Assembly: GCA_030603065.1 (NCBI GenBank)
Contig: JAUVYN010000005.1
Coordinates: 24,343-88,342, forward strand
Reading direction: 5' to 3'
Source: Pseudomonas sp.
GTDB taxonomy: Bacteria > Pseudomonadota > Gammaproteobacteria > Pseudomonadales > Pseudomonadaceae
DNA: 64,000 nucleotides
Shown here one piece after another: positions 11,290 to 21,024 of this stretch. The translations under genes and the position numbers were made by a program. The notes beneath the pieces were generated by a model. The model searched no databases and was not told where the DNA came from. It saw only the letters and a program-made list of their open reading frames with translations. The stretch's first letter is position 1; every line of letters starts with the position of its first letter.

Positions 11290-12369
11290 TCAGTGAAGCC
11301 GCCTGTGGCTGAGCATCTCTGCAAGCTTCGCTGCGTCGGGGCGCTCGATGATTCCCTTTTCGGTGACGATCACGTCGATCAGGTCTGCCGGCGTGACGTC
11401 CAGCACCGGATTCAGCACCGGCACCCCGGCGTCGAGATGACGTCCTCCGATATCCAGCAGTTCGTCCTGATCACGATCCTCCAGCGGGGCGTCCTCGCCG
11501 ACCTCGAGCGACAGGTCGATGGTGGAGCTTGGTGCCACCACCATGAAGCGCAGCCCATGGTGCATGGCCAGGATCGCCAGCGCATAAGTGCCTATCTCGC
11601 CAATCAGGTCTCCGTTGGCCGCAATGCGGTCGGCACCGACGATGATCCAGCCGATGTTCAGTGTCTTCATCAGATGCGCGGCAGCCGAATCGACGCTGAG
11701 CAAAGCCGGAACTCCCTCTTGGGCCAGCTCCCAGGCAGTCAGACGGGCGCCCTGAAGGCGCGGACGAGTCTCGCTGATGTAGACGGTATCCACCAAGCCG
11801 GCACGATGCGCGGAACGAATGACGCCCAGCGCCGTACCGTAACCGCCCGTACCCAGGGCGCCGGCGTTGGAATGGGTCATCAGATTCTGCGGCCCCTTCT
11901 GATGACGTCGAATCAGCTGCGCACCCAGCCTGCCCATGGTCAGATTGGACTCTATATCGCTATCATGAATCGCCTTGGCCGCGAGGAGCAGCTCGCCTGG
12001 CACATCATCGTGCCCACGGAGACGCTGCAGGCGCTCACGCAGAACCCGCAAGGTCCAGACCAGATGCATTGCGCTGGGGCGAGCGGCTTCGAGCATGCGA
12101 AAGTCAGCCGCCAAAGCCTTCTCCCAGTCATCGGAGGAGCCGACCAGCCGGGCCGCGAGGGCAATTCCATACGCAGCGGCTATGCCAACTGCGGTAGGCC
12201 CCTGCACCGCGAGATCGCGGATAGCGGTGGCTACGCTGCAGGCATCCTGACAGTCGAGATATACCTCCTCGGCAGGAAGGCGCCGCTGGTCGAGCAATGA
12301 CAGGGACCGGCCGGTCCAATGCAGGGCTCTGACCTTCGCATCGCTGGCTGCCTGATTCTGAGTATGCAT
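11290..12369 (-). CDS. mtnA: Methylthioribose-1-phosphate isomerase (MtnA), unusual active site
   Basis: MtnA converts 5-methylthioribose-1-phosphate to methylthioribulose-1-phosphate in methionine salvage. The protein (359 residues) belongs to the eIF2B-like family: [34 protein letters not shown] and [10 protein letters not shown] with the catalytic Asp. Two normally conserved places differ. The Cys of the usual THCNAG motif is Ser167 (THSNAG), and the segment after [10 protein letters not shown] reads LIGEIGTY where the family usually has an NKIGTY-type sequence. The ATG at 12369 is preceded by GGAG; a much longer open frame upstream is antisense to mtaD. It lies divergent from mtaD, which acts on the same pathway. 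Function is probable, activity uncertain. Confidence 0.85.
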   Translation of the reverse strand: MHTQNQAASDAKVRALHWTGRSLSLLDQRRLPAEEVYLDCQDACSVATAIRDLAVQGPTAVGIAAAYGIALAARLVGSSDDWEKALAADFRMLEAARPSAMHLVWTLRVLRERLQRLRGHDDVPGELLLAAKAIHDSDIESNLTMGRLGAQLIRRHQKGPQNLMTHSNAGALGTGGYGTALGVIRSAHRAGLVDTVYISETRPRLQGARLTAWELAQEGVPALLSVDSAAAHLMKTLNIGWIIVGADRIAANGDLIGEIGTYALAILAMHHGLRFMVVAPSSTIDLSLEVGEDAPLEDRDQDELLDIGGRHLDAGVPVLNPVLDVTPADLIDVIVTEKGIIERPDAAKLAEMLSHRRLH

Positions 12370-12455
12370 GTTTGGCTCCACTACTAAAGGCGCAGTATAC
12401 CCGTGCAGAGCGGCGCCGTAATGAAATGTCACTGCCAGCGTGCAGAAGCTGAGGG

Positions 12456-12461
12456 TATACT
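12456..12461 (+). promoter_or_regulatory. Candidate -10 box of the mtaD-ubiG-mupP-yciK operon
   Basis: TATACT sits on the plus strand with only a weak -35 (TGCCAG, 12433-12438). A start point 7 bases downstream would fall almost on the ATG at 12469, and about 20 bases before the preferred ATG at 12490. The transcript would therefore have a very short leader or none. Confidence 0.4.
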
Positions 12462-12489
12462 GGCGCGCATGATCCAGTCCGAACTTCCC

Positions 12490-13830
12490 ATGACCGACCT
12501 GCCCGCCGAGATCGATCTGCTGATCGCTCCACGCTGGCTCGTACCCGTGATTCCGGCAGGAGTGGTGCTCGAAGAGCACGCACTGGCTGTGCATCAGGGC
12601 AGAATCGTCGCCATCCTGCCAAAGCAGGCCGCGGCGTCCATCCGCGCTCGAGAAGTACGCGAACTCCCCAGCCATGTCCTGATACCAGGGCTGGTCAACG
12701 CCCACGGTCATGCGGCCATGAGCCTTTTCCGCGGAATGTCGGACGACCTGCCGCTCATGACCTGGCTGAACGAGCATATCTGGCCGACCGAAGCCCGTTG
12801 GGTGAACGAGAATTTCATTCGCTGCGGAACCGAACTGGCGATCGCCGAGATGCTGCGTGGCGGCACCACCTGCTTCGCCGACATGTATTTCCACCCCGAG
12901 ACGGCCGCCCAGGCCGCTCTGGACAGCGGCATTCGCGCGCAGATCGCGTTTCCGATCATCGATCACCCCATCCCCGGTGCACGTGACGCCAGCGAGGGCA
13001 TCAGCAAGGGACTTCGGCTGCACGATCAGGTCAAGGGTAGCGGCCTGGTGGGCGTCGCCTTCGGCCCGCACGCCCCCTATACCGTGGGCGATGAAAGTCT
13101 GCGGCGCATTCGAACCCTGGCTGATGAACTGGACCTGCCGATCCACATGCACGTTCACGAGACGGCCTTCGAGGTCGAGGAATCGATACGCCAGTACGGC
13201 ATGCGACCGCTCCAGCGCCTGCATCAACTCGACCTGCTCACACCACGGCTCCAGGCCGTACACATGACTCAACTCGACGCAGCGGACCTTGCCCTGATCA
13301 GCGAACTTGGCATCAGTGTGGTGCACTGTCCCGAATCGAACCTGAAGCTGGCCAGTGGGTTCTGTCCGGTGCACAGATTATTGGAAGCCGGCGTGAACGT
13401 CGCCCTGGGCACCGATGGCGCTGCTAGCAACAACGATCTCGACATGCTGGGCGAGATGCGCACTGCTGCGTTGCTCGCAAAGGGAGTAGCTGGCGAGCCG
13501 ACGGCGGTGGATGCCCACGTCGCCTTGCGCATGGCGACCCTTGGAGGCGCGCAGGCATTGTGCCTGGGCGACGAGATCGGCTCACTGGAAGTCGGCAAGG
13601 CCGCCGACATGGTTGCGGTGGACCTATCCGGGATCGCCAGCCAACCGGTTTATCACCCGGTCTCGCAACTACTTTATACCTGCGGCGCAAGCCAGGTTTC
13701 CGATGTCTGGGTGCGCGGCAGGGAAAAGGTCCGAAACGGCCAGCTGCGCGGTCTCGATCAGACCAGGCTGCTGTCCGAAGCCCGCCAATGGGCACACCAG
13801 ATTCAACGAGGGATACAAGATGACGCTTAA
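12490..13830 (+). CDS. mtaD: 5-methylthioadenosine / S-adenosylhomocysteine deaminase (TRZ/ATZ family)
   Basis: This is a cytoplasmic amidohydrolase that in pseudomonads deaminates methylthioadenosine to methylthioinosine. It shows the metal motif [15 protein letters not shown], the second metal histidines around [22 protein letters not shown], and the metal Asp in [16 protein letters not shown] chose the ATG at 12490 because [11 protein letters not shown] aligns with the family N-terminus; in-frame alternatives are ATG 12469 and 12403. It is divergent from mtnA, and its last 11 bases overlap ubiG, so it leads a four-gene operon. Confidence 0.9.
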   Translation: MTDLPAEIDLLIAPRWLVPVIPAGVVLEEHALAVHQGRIVAILPKQAAASIRAREVRELPSHVLIPGLVNAHGHAAMSLFRGMSDDLPLMTWLNEHIWPTEARWVNENFIRCGTELAIAEMLRGGTTCFADMYFHPETAAQAALDSGIRAQIAFPIIDHPIPGARDASEGISKGLRLHDQVKGSGLVGVAFGPHAPYTVGDESLRRIRTLADELDLPIHMHVHETAFEVEESIRQYGMRPLQRLHQLDLLTPRLQAVHMTQLDAADLALISELGISVVHCPESNLKLASGFCPVHRLLEAGVNVALGTDGAASNNDLDMLGEMRTAALLAKGVAGEPTAVDAHVALRMATLGGAQALCLGDEIGSLEVGKAADMVAVDLSGIASQPVYHPVSQLLYTCGASQVSDVWVRGREKVRNGQLRGLDQTRLLSEARQWAHQIQRGIQDDA

Positions 13831-14521
13831 TGTCGACCGGGCAGAGATCGCCAAGTTCGAAGCGCTGGCAAGTCGGTGGTGGGACCGCAACAGCGAATTC
13901 AAACCACTCCACGAGATCAATCCGCTACGCTGCAACTGGATCGACGGGAAGGTCGGACTGGCCGGGAAGGAGGTTCTGGATGTCGGCTGCGGCGGCGGCA
14001 TTCTTGCCGAAGCGATGGCCTTGCGCGGGGCGCGGGTGACCGGCATCGACATGGGAGAGGCGCCCCTGGCGGTAGCACGGCTGCATCAGCTCGAATCCGG
14101 CGTCGAGGTCGATTACCAGCAGAGCACCGCCGAGCAAATGGCCGCACTGCATCCCGGTCGCTTCGACGTGGTTACCTGCCTCGAAATGCTGGAGCACGTG
14201 CCGGACCCTTCGTCCGTCATCCGTGCCTGTGCCCAGTTGGTCAAGCCTGGCGGCGAGGTGTTTTTCTCGACCATCAACCGCAACCCGAAGTCCTTTGTAT
14301 TCGCCATCGTCGGAGCGGAATACATTCTGAGGCTGCTGCCGCGCGGGACCCATGAGTTCGCCAAATTCATCCGTCCCGCAGAACTCGGCGGCTGGTCGCG
14401 TCAGGCCGGCCTGGACGTGCAGGATATAATCGGATTGACCTACAACCCGCTGACCCGTGTCTACAAGCTGGACGGTAACGTCGACGTCAATTACATGGTG
14501 CACACTCGCCGCGGAGTCTAG
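13820..14521 (+). CDS. ubiG: Ubiquinone O-methyltransferase
   Basis: UbiG catalyses both O-methylations of ubiquinone synthesis, using SAM. The 233-residue protein carries [10 protein letters not shown] near the start, the SAM motif [16 protein letters not shown] with acidic residue in VTGIDM, and [11 protein letters not shown]. The later segment [18 protein letters not shown] is typical of UbiG. The start overlaps the end of mtaD by 11 bases, which indicates coupling; the stop is 5 bases before mupP. Confidence 0.96.
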   Translation: MTLNVDRAEIAKFEALASRWWDRNSEFKPLHEINPLRCNWIDGKVGLAGKEVLDVGCGGGILAEAMALRGARVTGIDMGEAPLAVARLHQLESGVEVDYQQSTAEQMAALHPGRFDVVTCLEMLEHVPDPSSVIRACAQLVKPGGEVFFSTINRNPKSFVFAIVGAEYILRLLPRGTHEFAKFIRPAELGGWSRQAGLDVQDIIGLTYNPLTRVYKLDGNVDVNYMVHTRRGV

Positions 14522-14526
14522 GAAAC

Positions 14527-15198
14527 ATGCTCACCAGCGTACTCTTCGATCTGGATGGCACCTTGCTGGATACGGCGGGAGACTTCATGTCGATCATACA
14601 GGCCATGCGCGACGAACGAGGCCTGCCGCCGGCCGACCCGGAACGAGTTCGGCCGCGCGTATCAGATGGCTCGATCGGCATGCTCTGCGAGGCTTTTGCG
14701 ACCACGCCCGATGCGCCAGGATTCGAGGCCCTGCGCAATGATTTTCTGAGGCGCTATGACGACCAACTGGCAGTTTTCACCCGCCCCTACCCTGGCATCG
14801 AGCCTCTGCTTGACTGGCTGGACGAGGAAAACCTGCCCTGGGGAGTGGTCACCAACAAGCTAAGCCGCTTCAGTATTCCGCTACTCGAGGCCATGGGCCT
14901 GGCCGGACGCTGTGCAGCGCTGGTCTGCCCGGATCAGGTAGTTCGCAGCAAGCCCGACCCGGAGCCGATCTTCAAGGCTTGCAGAGAAATGCGCGTACAC
15001 CCGGCCAACTCGGTCATGATCGGCGATCACCTGCGCGACATCCAGGCGGGAAGAGCCGCTGGCATGCCTACCGTCGCAGCGCTCTATGGCTATCTGCCGA
15101 TCGGGGATGATCCCTCCAGCTGGGGCGCTACCCACACCATCGAGTCGGCCACGGACCTCAGACCGTGGCTCGAGCAACTTCGCCAACAGGAGTCCTGA
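14527..15198 (+). CDS. mupP: N-acetylmuramic acid 6-phosphate phosphatase
   Basis: This is a HAD-superfamily hydrolase (223 residues) with nucleophile motif LFDLDGTLLDT, motif II/III VVTNKLSRF and KPDPEP, and the acidic pair MIGDHLRDIQAG. In Pseudomonas the HAD protein directly after ubiG is MupP, which dephosphorylates MurNAc-6-phosphate in the cell wall recycling route that bypasses MurA and affects fosfomycin tolerance. The older annotation is phosphoglycolate phosphatase. The assignment rests on motif plus position; the phosphatase substrate is not visible from sequence. Confidence 0.85.
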   Translation: MLTSVLFDLDGTLLDTAGDFMSIIQAMRDERGLPPADPERVRPRVSDGSIGMLCEAFATTPDAPGFEALRNDFLRRYDDQLAVFTRPYPGIEPLLDWLDEENLPWGVVTNKLSRFSIPLLEAMGLAGRCAALVCPDQVVRSKPDPEPIFKACREMRVHPANSVMIGDHLRDIQAGRAAGMPTVAALYGYLPIGDDPSSWGATHTIESATDLRPWLEQLRQQES

Positions 15199-15199
15199 C

Positions 15200-15940
15200 A
15201 TGTTCAAGTACGATCCGCCGAGCGAATTGCTCAAGGACCGCGTAATCCTCATTACCGGTGCCGGCGATGGCATTGGCAAAGCATGCGCACTGAGCTGTGC
15301 CGCCCACGGCGCCACCGTAGTGCTGGTCGGCAGGACGCTCGCCAAGCTGGAGGCGGTCTATGACGAAATAGAAGCCGCCGGCCATCCGCAACCGGCAATC
15401 TGCCCGCTGAATCTGGAAACCGCCAGTGAAAAGGACTACGACGACCTGGCCGGGCAGCTGTTCGATACGTTCGGCAGGCTCGACGGGCTGGTACACAACG
15501 CCGCGCAACTTGGCCCGCGCACGCACCTCGACAGCGTCAAGAGCGAGGCCTGGATGCAACTCATGCAGGTCAATGTAAACGCCCCGTTCATGCTAACCCG
15601 AGCTATGATGCCCCTGTTACGCGCGGCGCCTGATGCCTCGGTAATCTTCGTTTCCTCCAGTGTAGGTCGCAAGGGCAGAGCCTATTGGGGGCCCTATGCA
15701 GTCAGCAAATTTGCGATCGAAGGGATGATGCAGGTACTTGCCGACGAGCAGGACGGAACGACCCAGGTTCGGGTTAACAGTCTCAATCCAGGGGCAACCC
15801 GTACCGCGATGCGCAAGAAGGCCTATCCTGCCGAGCCGCCCGAGACCAACCCCGAGCCCCACGAGATCATGCCGGCATTCCTGTATCTGCTCGGCCCGGA
15901 CAGCCGCACGATCAACGGACAGGCGCTAGACGCGCAATAG
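15200..15940 (+). CDS. yciK: YciK-family short-chain oxidoreductase
   Basis: This SDR-family protein of 246 residues has cofactor motif TGAGDGIGKACA, the conserved HNAAQLGPR (NAG-type motif), SSSVGRKGRAYWGPYAVSK with catalytic Ser, Tyr and Lys, and a C-terminus NGQALDAQ. YciK has no firmly established substrate. ATG follows AGGAGT at good spacing, 2 bases after the mupP stop, so it is the last gene of the mtaD operon. A strong hairpin lies 42 bases beyond its stop. Confidence 0.92.
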   Translation: MFKYDPPSELLKDRVILITGAGDGIGKACALSCAAHGATVVLVGRTLAKLEAVYDEIEAAGHPQPAICPLNLETASEKDYDDLAGQLFDTFGRLDGLVHNAAQLGPRTHLDSVKSEAWMQLMQVNVNAPFMLTRAMMPLLRAAPDASVIFVSSSVGRKGRAYWGPYAVSKFAIEGMMQVLADEQDGTTQVRVNSLNPGATRTAMRKKAYPAEPPETNPEPHEIMPAFLYLLGPDSRTINGQALDAQ

Positions 15941-15981
15941 ACAGCTTTTTGACATCCTTGCGCCACTAGTGGCAATCATCT

Positions 15982-16015
15982 CCTGGGCGGCGGCAGAAAG
16001 CTGCCGCCGCCCAGG
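15982..16015. repeat. Perfect 15-bp GC-rich hairpin after yciK
   Basis: CCTGGGCGGCGGCAG (15982-15996) and its exact reverse complement (16001-16015) enclose the loop AAAG. The stem is long enough to be a terminator, but no T-run follows on either strand. Rho-dependent end protection, an attenuating structure or a short dispersed repeat are possible. Confidence 0.9.
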
Positions 16016-16120
16016 CATCAAGCGGCACGAAGCAACAATAATCTGTTGTTATATATAGTCTTTTTATAAATGGCATGATCTCTGCTTAAACCTGTGCAAT
16101 GCATGCGCCAGGGATCAACC

Positions 16121-17050
16121 ATGTCAACGCTTTCCGGCAACACCATCGATTTCGATTCAGCTCGCTTGAAACTGGCTCAGGGCACCGCTGGCAGAGGGGC
16201 GCAATCCCAATTACCGCGTACCGCGTCGCTCCATGAGGTCCAGCAGGAACTCGGCCGCACCCTGCAGTCATCACTTGAACTCGACAAAGTGCTGGAAATT
16301 TTTTTACGCGGCATGCAGAAGCTGCTGACCGTCGAAAGCCTCCTGTATCGCAATGAGTCCGTTGGCGTGAACATTTCGATTGGCAAGGCTGCCGTGCATC
16401 GCTGCAGCTACCGCATCACCCATGCGGGGGAGCATCTCGGTGAACTGCAGATAAGCCGGAGCAGGCGCTTCACGGAAGGTCAGCTCGCAAGTCTGGAGTC
16501 ATTGCTCGGCGCGCTGCTTTACCCGTTGCGCAACGCTTTGCTTTACCGTGAGGCAGTGAGCCGGGCTCTCAGTGACTCACTGACCCAGGCCGGTAACAGG
16601 TTGGCACTGAACCAGGCGCTGGAACGGGAAGTTCAACTCGCCCTGCGCCAGCGCACGCCCTTATCTCTGATCGTGGCGGACATCGATCATTTCAAATCGA
16701 TCAACGACCGTTTCGGTCACGCCTATGGTGACGAGGCGCTCAAGGCGATGGCCAATTGCACTCGCGACTGTCTGCGCGCTGTGGACGGGTTCTACCGTCT
16801 GGGTGGCGAGGAGTTCGTGATCCTGCTCAATAATACCGACGAGCCTGCCGCGACATTGGTTGCCGAACGCATCCGCACCGCCGTCGAGGGCATGCAGTTC
16901 GCCATAGACGGGATTACCGTGCCGCTGACCCTGAGCCTGGGAGTCGCCACACGGAAACAGGACGAAACCGCACAGGACCTTCTGCAACGCTGCGACAAAT
17001 TGATGTACCTCGCCAAGCAGCGCGGACGCAATCGGATAGCGAACCAGTAA
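16121..17050 (+). CDS. Diguanylate cyclase (GGDEF protein)
   Basis: It makes the second messenger c-di-GMP from two GTP. The 309-residue protein has no membrane segment. It has an N-terminal helical/GAF-like region (about 35-150, LHEVQQELGRTLQSSLELD) and a complete GGDEF domain: DSLTQAGNRLAL, DIDHFKSINDRFGH and the active-site GGEEF. The sequence RAVD lies five residues before GGEEF, exactly where the inhibitory I-site RxxD is placed, so product inhibition is expected. ATG at 16121 follows AGGGA. The upstream 60 bases are AT-rich (TATATA, TATAAA) and probably hold its promoter. It converges with rluB. Confidence 0.93.
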   Translation: MSTLSGNTIDFDSARLKLAQGTAGRGAQSQLPRTASLHEVQQELGRTLQSSLELDKVLEIFLRGMQKLLTVESLLYRNESVGVNISIGKAAVHRCSYRITHAGEHLGELQISRSRRFTEGQLASLESLLGALLYPLRNALLYREAVSRALSDSLTQAGNRLALNQALEREVQLALRQRTPLSLIVADIDHFKSINDRFGHAYGDEALKAMANCTRDCLRAVDGFYRLGGEEFVILLNNTDEPAATLVAERIRTAVEGMQFAIDGITVPLTLSLGVATRKQDETAQDLLQRCDKLMYLAKQRGRNRIANQ

Positions 17051-17109
17051 AGCCCTCGCGAGGAGGGGTCGTACGAATCGTCGGGTTGCATTTCATAGCC
17101 AAAAGGCCG

Positions 17110-17142
17110 AAAAATTATACGCCCTCACCCACGAGGGTGAGG
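17110..17142 (-). terminator. Weak terminator overlapping the rluB stop codon
   Basis: On the minus strand CCTCACCC-TCGT-GGGTGAGG forms a perfect 8-bp stem that includes the last rluB codons and its stop. Seven bases later comes TTTTT. The gap between stem and T-run makes it a weak intrinsic terminator. Confidence 0.55.
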
Positions 17143-18018
17143 TACCTTGGTCCGGCGCACCGTACGAGCCTGATGCATGGATGGCTTGCGGGCCTGACGC
17201 TGGAGCTTCTCCTTCTCCGCGGTCTTCATGACCGGAAGGGCAATCGGCTTGAGGCCCACCTCTTCGCTGAGCGTGTCGATTTCATTCTGTTTCATCTCGC
17301 GCCATCGCCCCACCGGCAACTCGGCACCGAGAAACACCGGCCCGAAGCGCACTCGCTTGAGACGGTTGACGCGCACGCCCTGCGATTCCCATAGGCGACG
17401 AACTTCGCGGTTGCGTCCCTCGAGCAGGCAGACATGGAACCAGCGATTGATGCCTTCGCCTCCTGAAGACACCACATCGGTAAAGCGCGCCGGGCCATCT
17501 TCCAGCATGACGCCAGTCTTCAGTCTTTCGATCATGTCTTCATCGACCTCCCCCATCACGCGCACCGCGTATTCGCGATCCATCTGGTAGGACGGATGCA
17601 TCAGGCGGTTGGCCAGCTCACCGTCGGTGGTGAACAGCAACAATCCCGAGGTATTGATATCCAGTCGACCGACATTCACCCAACGACCCTGCTTCAGGCG
17701 CGGCAACTGGGCGAATACGGTTGGGCGCCCTTCGGGATCGTCACGGGTGCACACTTCACCTTCGGGCTTGTTATAGATGAGTACCCGACGCACCACTTCG
17801 TTGGTCAGGTCACGGCGCAACGGACGGCCGTCAACGGTAATCTGGTCAAGACTGTCGACCCGGCAGCCAAGACTGGCCACTTCGCCGTTGACCATGATCC
17901 GTCCGGCCTGAATCCAGGCTTCGACTTCGCGACGCGACGCCAGACCCATGCGAGCGAGGACTTTTTGAAGTTTTTCCCCTGAAACGGGGACGGCGGGGTT
18001 ATCGGTATTGTCTGTCAT
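17125..18018 (-). CDS. rluB: 23S rRNA pseudouridine(2605) synthase
   Basis: RluB isomerises U2605 of 23S rRNA. The 297-residue protein has an S4 RNA-binding domain ([19 protein letters not shown]) and an RsuA/RluB-type catalytic domain with the nucleophile in [17 protein letters not shown], plus the late motif [13 protein letters not shown]. The C-terminal tail is basic ([20 protein letters not shown]). I chose the ATG at 18018 because GGGAGGTG precedes it and the family N-terminus follows; the frame is open further upstream into scpB. It follows scpA-scpB, as in many gamma-proteobacteria. Confidence 0.94.
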   Translation of the reverse strand: MTDNTDNPAVPVSGEKLQKVLARMGLASRREVEAWIQAGRIMVNGEVASLGCRVDSLDQITVDGRPLRRDLTNEVVRRVLIYNKPEGEVCTRDDPEGRPTVFAQLPRLKQGRWVNVGRLDINTSGLLLFTTDGELANRLMHPSYQMDREYAVRVMGEVDEDMIERLKTGVMLEDGPARFTDVVSSGGEGINRWFHVCLLEGRNREVRRLWESQGVRVNRLKRVRFGPVFLGAELPVGRWREMKQNEIDTLSEEVGLKPIALPVMKTAEKEKLQRQARKPSMHQARTVRRTKVPHPRG

Positions 18019-18091
18019 GAGCACCTCCCGGTGTAGGCAAGAGAACGAAGCCGCAGCATAACATCGCCCGACACGGCCAGCCACTGGCACC

Positions 18092-18868
18092 TCAGTCCTG
18101 ACGTGAGCTTTCCGACTGGCCGTCGTCGTCAAGAAAGTCGAGCGGATCGGCCGACAGGTCCTCGAAATTGGTCTTGAGGTCCGACTCCATCGCGTTGAGC
18201 TCTTCGAGCAGCGCATGGAAGCCGCTGCGCTCACCCGACGCGTCCAGCGGAGCGAGTGGCTCGACCGGGATCCATGGGACCTGTGGATCGGCAACCGCCT
18301 CGACCCCCTCATCCTGCAATGGCAGCTCACGGTCGATCTGATCGAGGTCCCGAACATCCGCCAGAGGCGGCAGTTCGTTCAGGCTCCGTAGATTGAAGTA
18401 ATCGAGAAACTGTCGAGTCGTCGCATACATCGAGGGCCGACCGGGTACTTCGCGGTGCCCCACCACCCGTACCCACTCGCGCTCGAGCAGTGTCTTAATG
18501 ATGTGAGTGCTCACGGCCACGCCTCGAATGTCCTCGATTTCGCCGCGAGTGATCGGTTGCCTGTAGGCAATCAATGCAAGCGTTTCGAGCAAGGCGCGGG
18601 AATAGCGCTGCGGGCGCTCCTCCCACAACCGGGATACCCAGGGTGACATCTCTTCGCGAACCTGCAGGCGCCAGCCACTGGCGACCTCGCGCAACTCGAA
18701 GGACCGATCGAGGTAACTGTCGGCCAGCCGATCGAGCGCAGCGCGCAGCGCTTCGGCAGTCGGTGCACTGGCTTCGTCGAACAGTTCCCGCAGGCGATCG
18801 AGCGAAAGCGGCCGACCTGCCGCAAGCAACGCAGCCTCGATAATCTGCTCAAGCGGTGGTTGACTCAT
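18092..18868 (-). CDS. scpB: Segregation and condensation protein B
   Basis: ScpB dimerises and binds ScpA to form the non-SMC part of an SMC-type condensin. The 258-residue chain shows the two winged-helix regions of the family, including [25 protein letters not shown] and GRPSMYATT. The C-terminal 80 residues are acidic and low in similarity. The ATG at 18868 lies 20 bases inside scpA and is preceded by GAGGCACGG. Adjacent genes scpA, scpB and rluB likely form one operon. Confidence 0.94.
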   Translation of the reverse strand: MSQPPLEQIIEAALLAAGRPLSLDRLRELFDEASAPTAEALRAALDRLADSYLDRSFELREVASGWRLQVREEMSPWVSRLWEERPQRYSRALLETLALIAYRQPITRGEIEDIRGVAVSTHIIKTLLEREWVRVVGHREVPGRPSMYATTRQFLDYFNLRSLNELPPLADVRDLDQIDRELPLQDEGVEAVADPQVPWIPVEPLAPLDASGERSGFHALLEELNAMESDLKTNFEDLSADPLDFLDDDGQSESSRQD

Positions 18869-19721
18869 CCGTGCCTCGCGCCTTGACGTGAATGGGTGCA
18901 AAGGGTTCGTTCTGCACCAGTTCGATCAGTTGCTCTTTTACCAGCTCCAGCACTGCCATGAAAGTCACCACTACCCCCAACCGCCCTTCACCCAGGCTGA
19001 ACAGCGACACGAACGGCAGGAACTGCCCTCCCCGCAGACGACTGAGCACCTCGGCCATACGCTCTCGAGTCGACAGCGTCTCTCGGGTTACCTGGTGGCT
19101 CTCGAACATGTCGGCGCGGCGCAGGACATCGGAAAGCGCCAGCATCAGCTCCTGCATACTGATGTCGGGGTGGGCTCGTTCGGCGCGCAGGCTCGGGGGC
19201 TGGGCGCTGGCCAGATGCATATCGCGTCCAACCCGCGGCAATTGATCGAGGTCCTCTGCGGCTTTCTTGAAGCGTTCGTATTCCTGCAGCCGACGGATCA
19301 GTTCGGCCCGAGGGTCGTGTTCCTCATCTTCCACGTCGGCCTGTCGGGGCAGCAAAAGTCGGGATTTGATTTCGGCCAACATGGCGGCCATCACCAGGTA
19401 CTCGGCAGCCAGTTCGAGCCGCACCACCTTCATGAGCTCGACATAACCCATATATTGCCGGGTGATCTCGGCAACCGGAATGTCGAGAATATCGATGTTC
19501 TGCTTACGAATCAGATACAACAGAAGGTCGAGCGGCCCTTCAAAGGCTTCGAGAAATACTTCGAGCGCCTCGGGCGGAATATACAGGTCATGCGGAAGCT
19601 CGGTGAGTGCCTGACCGTAGACCAGGGCGAACGGCAGCTCCTGCTGCCGCCCGGCCTGGGCAGTAGCAGACCCCGGGTGCGCCGGCTCGGGGGCTGGTTT
19701 ATCCGGGTCTGCGGTGGACAT
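18849..19721 (-). CDS. scpA: Segregation and condensation protein A (kleisin)
   Basis: ScpA is the kleisin that bridges SMC heads together with ScpB. The 290-residue protein has the family core FEGPLDLLLYLIRKQNIDILDIPVAEITRQY, here seen in full after a variable N-terminal stretch of about 45 residues, then ELAAEYLVMAAMLAEIKSR and a C-terminal winged helix (FMAVLELVKEQ). It starts 1 base after trpS ends and overlaps scpB by 20 bases, giving a tightly coupled trpS-scpA-scpB-rluB unit. Confidence 0.94.
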   Translation of the reverse strand: MSTADPDKPAPEPAHPGSATAQAGRQQELPFALVYGQALTELPHDLYIPPEALEVFLEAFEGPLDLLLYLIRKQNIDILDIPVAEITRQYMGYVELMKVVRLELAAEYLVMAAMLAEIKSRLLLPRQADVEDEEHDPRAELIRRLQEYERFKKAAEDLDQLPRVGRDMHLASAQPPSLRAERAHPDISMQELMLALSDVLRRADMFESHQVTRETLSTRERMAEVLSRLRGGQFLPFVSLFSLGEGRLGVVVTFMAVLELVKEQLIELVQNEPFAPIHVKARGTDESTTA

Positions 19722-19722
19722 G

Positions 19723-20940
19723 TTATCTACGATACTGGAGGCCCATGGCCTGGCGAACTTCGGTTAGAGTCTCCTGCGCGGCGTCCCGAGCGCGCTCGGT
19801 ACCTTCATTGAGAATCACCCGCACGGCATCCGGATTCGCTTCGTATTCCCGGGCCCGCGCCTGCATCGGCGCCAACTCGGCACTGATTGCATCAATGACA
19901 GGCTTCTTGCAGTCCAGACAACCGATACCCGCGCTGCGACAGCCTTCCTTGACCCAATCATGGGTGGCTTTGTCGGTGTAGACCTGATGCAGCTGGTATA
20001 CCGGACACTTGGCAGGCTCGCCAGGATCGGTACGGCGCACCCGAGCCGGGTCGGTCGGCATACGTCGAACCTTCTCGCTCACTTCATCGCTGGTGTCGCG
20101 CAGCGTGATGGTATTGCCATAAGACTTGGACATCTTCTGACCGTCCAGCCCGGGCATCTTGGAGTCCGGGGTAAGAAGGGCCTGAGGCTCGGGCAGGATG
20201 ACCTTGCCGCCACCTTCGAGGTAGCCGAACAGACGTTCCTTGTCGCCCAGGGTAATATTCTGCTGCTCCTTCAGCAGAGCGCGCGCAGTCTCCAGAGCTT
20301 CGCCATCGCCCTGCTCCTGATAGGCGCGACGCAATGTGGAGTACATCTTCGCCGCTTTCTTGCCCATCTTGCGCACCGCGGCCTCGGCCTTTTCTTCGAA
20401 TCCAACTTCCTTGCCGTACAGATGGTTGAAGCGTCGGGCAACCTCTCGGGTGATCTCGACGTGGGCGACCTGGTCGGCGCCCACCGGCACCAGGCCCGCA
20501 CGGTATATGAGAATATCGGCGCTCTGCAGCAGCGGATAACCCAGGAAGCCGTAAGTAGCCAGGTCCAGATCCTTGAGCTTTTCCTGCTGGTCCTTGTAGG
20601 TGGGCACTCGTTCCAGCCAGCTTACCGGCGTGACCATTGACAGCAGCAGGTGCAGTTCAGCGTGCTCCGGGACCTGCGACTGAATGAACAGCGTGGCGGA
20701 TCCACCGCTCACGCCTGCCGCCAGCCAGTCGATGAGCATGTCCCAAACGTTCTGTTCGATGTCCTGAGGCGTCTCGTAGTGGGTAGTCAGCGCATGCCAG
20801 TCGGCGGCGAAGAAAAAGCACTCGTACTCATGCTGCAGCTTGACCCAGTTCTTCAGAACACCGTGATAGTGACCGAGATGAAGGCGACCGGTAGGCCGCA
20901 TGCCTGACAACACGCGACGTTGAGAATCGACGGAACTCAA
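19723..20940 (-). CDS. trpS: Tryptophan--tRNA ligase
   Basis: TrpS charges tRNA-Trp. The 405-residue protein has the class I signatures GRLHLGHYHG (HIGH) and KMSKSYGN (KMSKS). It carries the inserted segment with four cysteines (CPVYQLHQVYTD and CRSAGIGCLDC) seen in the longer bacterial TrpS type. The start is a TTG at 20940, supported by AGGAGT six bases upstream and by the family N-terminus VLSGMRPTGRLHLGH; the internal ATG would remove part of the nucleotide-binding region. Confidence 0.94.
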   Translation of the reverse strand: MSSVDSQRRVLSGMRPTGRLHLGHYHGVLKNWVKLQHEYECFFFAADWHALTTHYETPQDIEQNVWDMLIDWLAAGVSGGSATLFIQSQVPEHAELHLLLSMVTPVSWLERVPTYKDQQEKLKDLDLATYGFLGYPLLQSADILIYRAGLVPVGADQVAHVEITREVARRFNHLYGKEVGFEEKAEAAVRKMGKKAAKMYSTLRRAYQEQGDGEALETARALLKEQQNITLGDKERLFGYLEGGGKVILPEPQALLTPDSKMPGLDGQKMSKSYGNTITLRDTSDEVSEKVRRMPTDPARVRRTDPGEPAKCPVYQLHQVYTDKATHDWVKEGCRSAGIGCLDCKKPVIDAISAELAPMQARAREYEANPDAVRVILNEGTERARDAAQETLTEVRQAMGLQYRR

Positions 20941-21024
20941 GGGGTACTCCTGTGATGTGGCCCTGGCATCGCATCATTGCGATTTTGCTGGCGATTATAC
21001 GCACAAAGCGCCAGCGCGGCGCGT

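Noticed and set aside
12370-13374. N-terminal extension of the mtnA frame to 694 residues
   Set aside because: The extension is antisense to mtaD and lacks family similarity; the MtnA start at 12369 has its own ribosome binding site.
17143-17152. TACCTTGGTC, a match to the putative operator motif
   Set aside because: It lies inside the coding end of rluB, far from any alcohol-related start; treated as background. It shows that the motif occurs by chance at some rate.
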